Assembly: GCA_963705285.1 (NCBI GenBank)
Contig: OY970066.1
Span: 2,356,001 to 2,420,000, forward strand
Length of the DNA: 64,000 bases
Source of the DNA: JACMLD01 sp963705285
Lineage (GTDB): Bacteria > Bacteroidota > Bacteroidia > Chitinophagales > Chitinophagaceae
Direction: 5' to 3'
Under the pieces are notes generated by a model, which was given only the letters and a program-made list of their open reading frames with translations, was not told the DNA's origin and ran no database searches. Positions 36,952 to 45,286 of the stretch are shown here, one piece after another. The position numbers and the translations under genes are program-made. The first letter of the stretch is position 1. Every line of letters starts with the position of its first letter.

Positions 36952-37017
36952 AGTAAAATCTTCCATCAAATTAGCAAAACCTTACATTGTTATGGGGTAT
37001 ACGCACCTGTACCTTTA
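36952..37017 (+). promoter_or_regulatory. Promoter with 21-bp direct-repeat operator (copy B)
   Basis: Direct repeats start at 36952 (AGTAAAATCTTCCAT) and 36973 (AGCAAAACCTTACAT), again 21 bp apart. The second runs into TTG (36987-36989), and after 20 bases comes TACCTTTA (37010-37017), one base from the TAnnTTTG consensus. The left repeat and its flank share 22 identical bases with copy A (16601-16622). The predicted transcript starts near 37023 and leads into the DUF3826-SusC-SusD operon. An HTH regulator binding head-to-tail half-sites (for example an AraC-type or hybrid two-component regulator) would suit. Confidence 0.75.
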
Positions 37018-37107
37018 GTACTGGTGAATGTTTTTTTTGTACGATACACATCTTTCACCTCTAACGATAAAAAAAGAGTTCCGATGCAAAGGAGGACGCC
37101 TGCTGAT

Positions 37108-37821
37108 ATGAAATTACAGTCATGCCATGTTACAAAGGCAAACAACTATTTCTCTTATTTCTTTCTTTCCGTTTTATTTTTTACTGCTACCCTCTGCGCC
37201 AGCGCACAAAATACAGCTGCACAATCACCCTCTAATTATCAGAAAGTAATTACAGATAGGGCCGCTAAAATTGTACAGACACTATCTATTACAGACTCAG
37301 TTAAGTATAATAATGTTGTAAGCATCATTGCAGAACAATATTCAGCACTCAATACCATACAGGAAGAAAATACAACTGCTATTGCCGGTATTAAAAAAAT
37401 GGAGGCAGATAAGAACAGTCAGGCAGTTGCACTCAAAAACCAGGAAGAAAAAAAACTGGCCACGCTCACGCAGCAACATGCTGTATTTATTGCTCATTTA
37501 AAAGAGCATCTTACTGACAACCAGGTTGAACTGGTGAAAGACGGAATGACTTACCGCGTATTTCCTATTACCTATGCCGCCTACCAGGATATGATTCCTG
37601 CTTTGACCGCCGCCCAGAAAGAAAAAATTTATGCCTGGCTTAAAGAAGCAAGAGAGCTGGCAATGGACGCAGAATCATCTGATAAGAAACATGCCGTATT
37701 TGGCAAATACAAAGGCCGCATCAATAATTTTCTTTCTGCAGAAGGGTACGACGTAAAAAAAGAAGGGGAAGCCTGGGCCAAACGGATACAAGCAGCCAAA
37801 GAAGCAAAACAACCAAACTGA
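37108..37821 (+). CDS. Secreted DUF3826 protein, copy 1
   Basis: A 237-residue secreted or periplasmic helical protein of the DUF3826 family, first gene of the SusC/SusD operon. The signal peptide is long (MKLQSCHVTKANNYFSYFF then LSVLFFTATLCASAQ). The body has heptad-like helices (KVITDRAAKIVQTLSITD, KMEADKNSQ, EEKKLATLTQQHAVF), then FPITYAAYQDMIPALT and a C-terminal KGRINNFLSAEGYD. Start 37108 is chosen because AGGAGG lies about a dozen bases upstream; starts at 37084 and 37024 are also in frame. Function unknown; the family keeps company with pectin loci, and a second copy is at 59925. Confidence 0.75.
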   Translation: MKLQSCHVTKANNYFSYFFLSVLFFTATLCASAQNTAAQSPSNYQKVITDRAAKIVQTLSITDSVKYNNVVSIIAEQYSALNTIQEENTTAIAGIKKMEADKNSQAVALKNQEEKKLATLTQQHAVFIAHLKEHLTDNQVELVKDGMTYRVFPITYAAYQDMIPALTAAQKEKIYAWLKEARELAMDAESSDKKHAVFGKYKGRINNFLSAEGYDVKKEGEAWAKRIQAAKEAKQPN

Positions 37822-37855
37822 TATAAACAATCACTTTTTCAAAACCCAACGCTAT

Positions 37856-40800
37856 ATGATACAGTATCTCCTGAAGAGTACACTGCTTCTTCCCCTCTTA
37901 TCACTGCTCTGCTTAACGGTTGCGGCACAGCAAAAAACTGTCACCGGTACCGTTACCGATGCAGAAGGTAAACCAGTATCGGGTGCTTCAATTGGAATCA
38001 AAGGAACAAACAATGGCAAGATGACCGACTCTGCAGGAAACTTCAGTATGGTGGTTCCTTCCAATCAATCTGTAATTAAAATTTCAAGTATTGGTTACGA
38101 TTACCAGGAGTTTACAATTGGTGCACGCACTGCAGTCTCCATCAAACTGGTAAAGAACACCAAAGACTTGGAAGATGTGGTGGTAATAGGTTATGGTACA
38201 CAGAAGACCAGGAACGTTACAGGTTCCATTGTTTCAATAGATACAAAAAAACTGGAAGACCTGCCTGTTGCGTCGGTTTCTGAAATGCTGAGAGGGCAGG
38301 TGCCGGGCTTATCCGTAACAGGTGGTAGTACAAGGCCTGGTGTAATGGCTGCCATCAGCATCCGCCAGCAATTTAACTGGGGTAAAGATGGTGGTGGAAC
38401 TATTCCGTTGGTGGTAATAGATGATGTGGTTCAGATAGATCCCGCCACCAATTTGCCATCGCTGGAAAGGTTTAATCAATTAGATATTTCTGAAGTAGAA
38501 AGTATAACCGTTTTACGTGATGCGAGTGCCGCTATCTATGGCTCACGCGCTTCACAAGGTGCAATAGTAGTTAAAACAAAAAGAGGAAAAATAGGTGCCC
38601 CCAGAATATCTTACTCCGGAAAGTTTGAAACCAATGATGCTGTCAGTCACAGTAAAGTGATGACCGCAAACGAATACGGTATATTCTCAAACAGGTTACA
38701 ACGTGGTTTAGGCAATACGGTTACGGGCAATCCCAATAACTTTTTCTCACCAACTGAGTTAACAGCAATGGAAAGCCTGAATTACGACTGGCTTCTCAAC
38801 GATTGGAAAAAAGCCAATGCCATGCAGCATTCACTCAATGTGAGTGGCGGTTCAGACAGGGCCACTTATTTTGCCGGCGGTTCTTACTATACGCAGGGTG
38901 CCAACCTGGGTACACAGGATTTTAAACGCTGGACTTTCAGAACTGGTACAGATGTTAAAGTAGCAAACGGCGTAAAGTTTTCGGCGGTCCTTTCCGGTAA
39001 CAGTACCAACCAGGAAAAATCATTCACTAAAATTAATTTCCAGGATGGGTATGCAGTGGGCGGTGAGCAAAATGATTACAGTGTGTTGCTGCACATGCCA
39101 AGATACATTCCCTGGGAATATACTATCAACGGTGCACCAAACTTTGTATCCCCCGTACTCGGCCCTAACAAAACAGGGAATGCAACGGGCAACGGTGCTC
39201 TTTCTATGTGGAATTATTATGCCATGCTGAAAAATGGTTCTTTCACCAGCAATAAAAATTTTAGTTACACGGCCAATGCATCATTGCAATACGATTTGCC
39301 CTTCATCAAAGGCCTTTCAGTAAGGGGTAATTATGCGATATCCAACAGCTCAAGCAACACCGAGCAGGTGCAGATGCCCACTGTATTTTACCAGGGTACC
39401 AACCTGGCAACTGCCAATAATCACCTGTACAGCAATACTACCACCTTTGTACTTAACACCAACAGAACAAATTCAAGGGTGAGCTACGATAATACAACGG
39501 GGTCACTGGAGCAAATCAATTTCTTTGTGAATTACGACAAGAGTTTTGGTGACCATACTGTGGCTGCAGTATTTTCCGGCGAGCGTTCAAAAGTTACTTC
39601 GGAAGATCGTTACCAGATTTGGGACAATCCTGTTCCGGGTATCTATAACGGAACTTCAGTTTCTACACTGGGCGTTTTAAATCCCCAAAACTCAATCACC
39701 TACCGTTCTGAGGGCGGAACAATGTCTTACCTGGGCAGAGTAAATTATAGTTATAAGAACCGCTATTTGTTGTCATTCAATTTCCGCAGTGATGCATCCA
39801 GCAAATTTGCGCCGGTGAATTATTGGGGATTTTTCCCTGCTGTATCTGCAGGCTGGATTATTTCTGATGAATCGTTCTTTAAAGTAAGGTGGATGAACTA
39901 CTTAAAAGTTCGTGCTTCTTACGGCAAAACCGGTAACGACAATGTAAAAGCATGGAAATGGCTGCAATTGTATAACGTTCTTCCTTCCACGGGAATGGGT
40001 TTTGGCGCCAACGGTGGACTTTTCACTACGGGTGTTACATCGGAAGCATCTCCCAATCCTGACATCCGGTGGGATAGAACCATACAAAGAAACCTGGGTA
40101 TAGATTTCTCAGTGTTGAGAAGCCGTTTATCGGTTAACATTGATGGTTATTACAATTCATCTACTGATATGCTTACCCTGATGGCTGGAGCAATCAATGT
40201 TCCCATTTCTGCAGGTGGTGCATATGCCGAGCAAAACTATGGCGCGGTTAATTTCTGGGGTGCAGAAATTGCCGCAACCTGGAAAGATAATATTGGAAAA
40301 GATATAAACTACTCCATTGGTATGAATTTCGGCTGGTCTGATAATAAGGTAAAAAAATACCTCGATCAGCCTTTTAATTACGAATCTACTTTTGCCGGTA
40401 AACAACGCGAAGGTTATTCGCTCATCAATCCTCAGTATGGCTATCGTACCTGGAAGCAAACTTCTACGGGTGATGGCATTTTAAGAACAGATGCTGACGT
40501 TGACGCATACTGGGCCTATCTCTCTGATCTGGCCACCAAAGCCGGCACCACACCGTTATATAATGCAGGCAGTGCCAACATTTCTACCCGCGCAGGCATG
40601 AGAAAGGGTATGATGGCTTATGAAGACCAGGCTGGTGATCTGAATGCCACTACAAAAACGATTGCCGGTCAGAATGGCCGCATTTCAGACGATCAGGATT
40701 ATGTGGAACTGGCTAAAAGCAGCCGCAGTTATGGTATCACTACCAATTTAAGCATAGGTTGGAAATCGCTCAGCCTGTTGGCCCAGATAGCCACCAGCTG

Positions 40801-41200
40801 GGGCGGATGGAACAGCTACGACAGGGTAAAACAGGGAACGGCCAGCACCAACGCTGGTTGGTCGCAGGTAACCTACCTCGTTGATATGTACGATTCAACA
40901 GATAATCCCGGTGGTAAATATCCCAATATGGCGTTCTACGACAACGCATACAAAAATTCAGATTTCTGGACATTGCCTACTTTCCGTTGTGTCATCCGAT
41001 CTTTAAGCATCGGTTACACCTTACCGAAAGAATGGCTTAACAAAGCCCGCATCTCCAATGCTAAAATTATTTTATCAGGATATAATTTATGGGATTTGTA
41101 CAATCCATATCCTGGTAAGTACCGCAACATGTATGATGGGCCAAACGTACCCTATCCAACTTTGCGTACATGGGCGCTGGGCGTAAACCTTGGTTTCTAA
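37856..41200 (+). CDS. SusC/RagA-family TonB-dependent outer-membrane transporter
   Basis: The outer-membrane importer of the locus. Signal peptide (1-24), then the carboxypeptidase-regulatory-like domain (VTGTVTDAEGKPVSGASI, ~27-105), the SusC hallmark LEDVVVIGYGTQK (~111-123), the plug (LRGQVPGLSV, VIDDV, ITVLRDASAAIYGSRAS), and a large beta-barrel ending in VNLGF at the last residue. Length 1114 is in the usual range; there is no N-terminal STN domain, so signalling to an anti-sigma factor is not expected. The partner SusD begins 29 bases after its stop codon. It should import oligosaccharides cut by the surface enzymes. Confidence 0.96.
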   Translation: MIQYLLKSTLLLPLLSLLCLTVAAQQKTVTGTVTDAEGKPVSGASIGIKGTNNGKMTDSAGNFSMVVPSNQSVIKISSIGYDYQEFTIGARTAVSIKLVKNTKDLEDVVVIGYGTQKTRNVTGSIVSIDTKKLEDLPVASVSEMLRGQVPGLSVTGGSTRPGVMAAISIRQQFNWGKDGGGTIPLVVIDDVVQIDPATNLPSLERFNQLDISEVESITVLRDASAAIYGSRASQGAIVVKTKRGKIGAPRISYSGKFETNDAVSHSKVMTANEYGIFSNRLQRGLGNTVTGNPNNFFSPTELTAMESLNYDWLLNDWKKANAMQHSLNVSGGSDRATYFAGGSYYTQGANLGTQDFKRWTFRTGTDVKVANGVKFSAVLSGNSTNQEKSFTKINFQDGYAVGGEQNDYSVLLHMPRYIPWEYTINGAPNFVSPVLGPNKTGNATGNGALSMWNYYAMLKNGSFTSNKNFSYTANASLQYDLPFIKGLSVRGNYAISNSSSNTEQVQMPTVFYQGTNLATANNHLYSNTTTFVLNTNRTNSRVSYDNTTGSLEQINFFVNYDKSFGDHTVAAVFSGERSKVTSEDRYQIWDNPVPGIYNGTSVSTLGVLNPQNSITYRSEGGTMSYLGRVNYSYKNRYLLSFNFRSDASSKFAPVNYWGFFPAVSAGWIISDESFFKVRWMNYLKVRASYGKTGNDNVKAWKWLQLYNVLPSTGMGFGANGGLFTTGVTSEASPNPDIRWDRTIQRNLGIDFSVLRSRLSVNIDGYYNSSTDMLTLMAGAINVPISAGGAYAEQNYGAVNFWGAEIAATWKDNIGKDINYSIGMNFGWSDNKVKKYLDQPFNYESTFAGKQREGYSLINPQYGYRTWKQTSTGDGILRTDADVDAYWAYLSDLATKAGTTPLYNAGSANISTRAGMRKGMMAYEDQAGDLNATTKTIAGQNGRISDDQDYVELAKSSRSYGITTNLSIGWKSLSLLAQIATSWGGWNSYDRVKQGTASTNAGWSQVTYLVDMYDSTDNPGGKYPNMAFYDNAYKNSDFWTLPTFRCVIRSLSIGYTLPKEWLNKARISNAKIILSGYNLWDLYNPYPGKYRNMYDGPNVPYPTLRTWALGVNLGF

Positions 41201-41229
41201 CTTTAAATTATCTGTTCAACAAATTGCAT

Positions 41230-43233
41230 ATGAAACATAAAATAATATTGCTGATTGCTGGTCTGGCCCTAGTAGCAACGGGTTGCAAAAAAAGCTTTTT
41301 GGAGGAAATGAAAAGCTATGATAAGTACGATGAGGCAACCGTTTTTTCGAATGAAGCATTAACCGGCGCCTATATAGACCGCATTTATAATTATATGTTT
41401 GGCGCCTATAGAAGCCCCACGCAGGCGGAAACAACATTGGGTGCGTATGACGATTCTAAAACCAGGCTGACGGAAGAAATTGGTGCAGGCGGAACTGTAG
41501 GAAATTATATCAACCCAAATAAAACCGTCCAAATGGCTTCTGAAGCAGATGCTTATTATGGAGGAACGCTTACCACGGGCATCGTTAACAATCCTTATAC
41601 CCGCATTCGGTTTGCTAATTTTATACTGGATAATATAGAAGTATTGGGTGGCACCTCTTTATCTCAAACATTCAAGAACACGGCAAAAGGGCAGGCATTT
41701 TATTTCAGGGCTTTACAATACTATTATTTAGTGCGTACATACGGTGGTGTGCCTATTGTACTTCACGTGCAGCAGGCAAGCAGTACCGATTCAACGCTCC
41801 GGGTACCCAGGGCTACTGCCACAGAATGTTTTGTGCAGATCAACAAAGATTTTGATTCTGCTGCTGCGTTATTGCCAGCTGTTTGGCCAAGTGCATCCAC
41901 CAATTACGGAAGGTTTACGAGTGCAGCTGCAATGGCAATGAAAAGCCGGGTTACACTGCTTGCTGCCAGCCCGCTGTTTAATACTGATTGGGACAATCCG
42001 GGTAGCGCTAAATGGGCGGCAGCCTTAGATGCAGGTTTGAAAGCTGAAACGTTTTTAACGTCTAACGGTTACGGATTATACGGCAGCACAGCTAAAGAGT
42101 GGGAGCAAATGACGTATGTTACCGATAATGCCTTTAACAAAGAAGCAATTTTTACTTTATTACTTTCCAATAATATCACCAGTTCTGTTGGTTACAACAA
42201 TAGTTGGGAAAATACAGTGAGGCCCAAGGATTACAATGGCGCCGGGGGTGTTTCTGCACCCAAAGGAATGCTGGATCTTTTTCCATTGGCCAATGGTATG
42301 CGCCCTACAAAGGCTAACGGTTATGTAGATACGTTTTTCTTTGAAAACAGGGATCCGCGTTTCTACCGCACGTTTGCTTTTTCCGGTGCAAAATGGGGTA
42401 GAAATAATGCGCCTAACCGAAATACTTTCTTTTACAGGTGGAGACCAAGCGCCACCGGAGCTCCTGTGTATTACGGAGCCAACAGCGGCAACCAGACACT
42501 CAGCCCAGCAGTGGTGCGTAAATTTTCAAACCCCGCAGCAGATAGCACGGTAGGTTGGCAATTTTCAGGCACTGACATCTTTGAATACCGCTACGCAGAA
42601 CTGTTGTTGAATATTGCAGAATGCTATGCGGCCAAAGGTGATATCAGCAATGCCCTTACTTATCTTGGAAAAATACGCGCGCGTGTAGGCATACCCAGTG
42701 CAAATAATTATGGAATTGGAACTTTGGCAGATAAATATGCAGCCATTGAAGCTGTGTTATACGAACGCCGCGTGGAACTGGCGTACGAAGGCAAGCGTTA
42801 CTGGGATATACAACGATGGTTATTGTACAATGGAGTGTCATCTACTAATCCATCTGCCAATACCGTTTCAAAACTTGGCCTAACTCCCATCAATGGAACC
42901 AATAGAACCGGTTATTACTGGCAGGCGATCAACTTTACCAATACCGATCCACTCAACGCTACAGACAGGGCGATTCTGATTGACCCGGATGCTGGCACTT
43001 TTGCTGCCCAGATTACCGCACTGAAGAATTTGTACAAAACTAAATTTGTAATGACCCCTTTGGATCAGGCAATGGACAGGGATGGTAATAACCCGGTGAA
43101 TATTTTATACAGACCCAACTATTATATTTCTGGTTTATCGGCAACCGTATTGTCTTTTAATCCCTGGCTGCAACAAACAGTAGGCTGGCTGGATTACAGC
43201 GGGTCACAGGGTAATTTTAATTCAACCAATTAA
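41230..43233 (+). CDS. SusD/RagB-family surface glycan-binding lipoprotein
   Basis: The lid protein of the SusCD complex at the cell surface. The lipobox ends at Cys19 (ALVATGC), followed by KKSFLEEM. The SusD fold is shown by a TPR-like region (FKNTAKGQAFYFRALQYYYL, GGVPIV, IRARVGIP) and the late ALYERRVELAYEGKRYWDI (~residues 508-526). Start 41230 gives 667 residues; an earlier frame start lies within the end of susC. It is followed by a strong terminator, so it probably ends the operon that began at the promoter near 36990. Confidence 0.95.
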   Translation: MKHKIILLIAGLALVATGCKKSFLEEMKSYDKYDEATVFSNEALTGAYIDRIYNYMFGAYRSPTQAETTLGAYDDSKTRLTEEIGAGGTVGNYINPNKTVQMASEADAYYGGTLTTGIVNNPYTRIRFANFILDNIEVLGGTSLSQTFKNTAKGQAFYFRALQYYYLVRTYGGVPIVLHVQQASSTDSTLRVPRATATECFVQINKDFDSAAALLPAVWPSASTNYGRFTSAAAMAMKSRVTLLAASPLFNTDWDNPGSAKWAAALDAGLKAETFLTSNGYGLYGSTAKEWEQMTYVTDNAFNKEAIFTLLLSNNITSSVGYNNSWENTVRPKDYNGAGGVSAPKGMLDLFPLANGMRPTKANGYVDTFFFENRDPRFYRTFAFSGAKWGRNNAPNRNTFFYRWRPSATGAPVYYGANSGNQTLSPAVVRKFSNPAADSTVGWQFSGTDIFEYRYAELLLNIAECYAAKGDISNALTYLGKIRARVGIPSANNYGIGTLADKYAAIEAVLYERRVELAYEGKRYWDIQRWLLYNGVSSTNPSANTVSKLGLTPINGTNRTGYYWQAINFTNTDPLNATDRAILIDPDAGTFAAQITALKNLYKTKFVMTPLDQAMDRDGNNPVNILYRPNYYISGLSATVLSFNPWLQQTVGWLDYSGSQGNFNSTN

Positions 43234-43329
43234 ACAAGTTCTTCGTTTCAACTGCTTGAATGCAACAATGCCTTATCAGGTAAAGACAAGTTAAATAATC
43301 TAACAGGGTTGTTTTTTCAATAGCTGCAT

Positions 43330-43362
43330 AAAAAAGAGAAAGTTTTCGCTTTCTCTTTTTTT
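43330..43362 (+). terminator. Rho-independent terminator after SusD
   Basis: GAGAAAG (43336-43342) pairs with CTTTCTC (43349-43355), with A/T flanks extending the stem and a run of eight T residues. Confidence 0.88.
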
Positions 43363-43434
43363 TAAAAAAAGGGTAACAAAAACGAATTCTTTTTTAAAAA
43401 GAATCGTCTAATCAGTTCACAATAAAATTTACCA

Positions 43435-45081
43435 ATGTATATCAATTGTAGAAAGCTGTTTGCATGCGCTGTTATGCTGGCGGGTACTGTGGTGGCCAAT
43501 GCGCAATACCCGGATATTTCATCCGACGTGAAACGCGCATCAGATTCTTTAATGAGATCAGCCACTAAACATTCTGATTCGGCATGGGCAGTAGCAACAC
43601 CCATTATTGAAAAAGAAGCACGTGAAGGAAGGCCGTATATTCCGTGGGCTTCTCGCGTTGATGAATTACCACAGGCAGAGATACCCGCATTTCCCGGCGC
43701 AGAAGGTGGTGGTAAATTCAGCTTTGGCGGCAGGGGTGGTCAGGTATTAGTAGTCACCAACTTAAATAACGATGGGCCCGGCAGTCTTCGTTGGGCGTGT
43801 GAACAGGGCGGTGCAAGAATCATTGTATTTAATGTGGCTGGTATCATCAAAATTACTTCGCCTATTATTATACGCGCGCCTTATATTACTATTGAGGGAC
43901 AAACCGCACCCGGTGATGGTGTTTGTATTGCAGGCGAAACGGTATGGATCAACACGCACGATGTAATCATACGCTTCATGCGTTTCCGCCGGGGTGAAAC
44001 CTGGGTAGGCAGAAGGGATGACGCTATTGGAGGCAACCCCATCGGCAATATTATGATTGATCATGTAAGTGCCAGCTGGGGACTTGACGAGAACATGAGT
44101 ATGTACCGTCACATGTACAACGACAGTACGGGCAAGATTGAAGATAAATTCGGTACCGTTAACATCACCATACAGAATTCTATTTTTGGCGAAGCGCTCG
44201 ATACCTGGAACCATGCATTTGGCAGCACATTGGGTGGCGAGAATTGTGCTTTTGTGCGGAACCTTTGGGCCAATAATGCAGGCCGCAACCCATCCGTTGG
44301 CTGGAATGGTATTTTTAATTTTGTAAACAATGTTGTCTTTAATTGGGTACACCGTTCTGTAGACGGCGGCGATTACCGCGCCCGCTTCAACATCATCAAT
44401 AATTATTTTCAACCTGGCCCGGCCACACCAAAGAATAATGTAGGCCACCGCATTTTGAAACCAGAGAGCGGGCGTAGCAAACTCGATCACCATGTATATG
44501 GAAGGGCCTATGTAACCGGTAATATTATGGAGGGCTATCCGGCCATCACCAAAGACAACTGGAATGGCGGTGTGCAGGTAGAAGAAGAACCGAATACAGG
44601 AAAATATACCGCAGAAATAAAATGGAATAAGCCGATGCCCATGCCGGCAATGACTATCATACCGGCAGATGCGGCAAAAGCATATGTATTGGCCAATGCC
44701 GGCGCTATATTACCGAAAAGGGACGCAGTAGACACGCGGATTGTAAAACAGGTGGCCACCGGGAAAATTGATTACCTAGAGAATGTGCCGTTGCCTGAAA
44801 CACAATTTAAACATCGCCGTTTACCCATAGATTCTTACAAACAGGGTATCATAACAGACCCCGTGCAGGTAGGCGGATATCCGATATATAAAGGAACGCC
44901 GTATACAGATACAGACAATGATGGGATACCCGATGCATGGGAAATAAAAAACAAACTGAATCCCAAAGATGCATCTGATGCTGCAAAAATTACCAAAAGC
45001 GGATACAGCAATATTGAATTGTACCTCAACAGCGTAGTGGACATCAAAAATGTAGTGCCCGTAATCGGTATAAAAAAATAA
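43435..45081 (+). CDS. Secreted pectate lyase-family protein (PL1-like) with C-terminal calcium repeat
   Basis: A parallel beta-helix lyase expected to cleave homogalacturonan by beta-elimination. Signal peptide (1-23). The helix domain begins at AFPGAEGGGKFSFGGRGG (~88-105) and contains LRWACEQGGARIIVF, the EGQTAPGDGVCIAGE turn, VIIRFMRFRRGETW (~178-191) with conserved Arg, and DHVSASWGLDENMS. A C-terminal linker ends in DTDNDGIPDAWE, a thrombospondin-type-3 calcium loop, then a short tail. An AT-rich near-perfect inverted repeat (ATTCTTTTTTAAAAAGAAT) lies 30 bases upstream. A decayed copy of the tail follows the gene. Confidence 0.88.
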   Translation: MYINCRKLFACAVMLAGTVVANAQYPDISSDVKRASDSLMRSATKHSDSAWAVATPIIEKEAREGRPYIPWASRVDELPQAEIPAFPGAEGGGKFSFGGRGGQVLVVTNLNNDGPGSLRWACEQGGARIIVFNVAGIIKITSPIIIRAPYITIEGQTAPGDGVCIAGETVWINTHDVIIRFMRFRRGETWVGRRDDAIGGNPIGNIMIDHVSASWGLDENMSMYRHMYNDSTGKIEDKFGTVNITIQNSIFGEALDTWNHAFGSTLGGENCAFVRNLWANNAGRNPSVGWNGIFNFVNNVVFNWVHRSVDGGDYRARFNIINNYFQPGPATPKNNVGHRILKPESGRSKLDHHVYGRAYVTGNIMEGYPAITKDNWNGGVQVEEEPNTGKYTAEIKWNKPMPMPAMTIIPADAAKAYVLANAGAILPKRDAVDTRIVKQVATGKIDYLENVPLPETQFKHRRLPIDSYKQGIITDPVQVGGYPIYKGTPYTDTDNDGIPDAWEIKNKLNPKDASDAAKITKSGYSNIELYLNSVVDIKNVVPVIGIKK

Positions 45082-45093
45082 TAACAATCGTGG

Positions 45094-45283
45094 AACCAGG
45101 TGGGTGGCTATCCTGAATACAAAGGCACACCGCATATCCATAGCGATGACGACAGCATACCGGATGCATATCAAGCCATAACCGTCTCAACCCAAAAACG
45201 CGGGCGACGCCGTTGTTATTACAAAAAGCGGATACAGTAATATTGAAGTATATTTAAATAGTATGCCATCAGGGAAGGATTAA
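45094..45283 (+). pseudogene. Frameshifted remnant of a pectate-lyase C-terminal tail
   Basis: The stretch reads YPEYKGTPHIHSDDDSIPDAYQ in one frame and then, one frame over, RLNPKNAGDAVVITKSGYSN, continuing IEVYLNSMPSGKD before a stop at 45281-45283. The intact upstream gene ends with the matching YPIYKGTPY, DNDGIPDAWE and LNPKDASDA, ITKSGYSNIELYLNS. A single-base loss near 45175-45180 explains the frame change. There is no start codon, so this is either the end of a former second lyase gene or a partial tandem duplication of the 3' end. Confidence 0.85.
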
Positions 45284-45286
45284 AAC

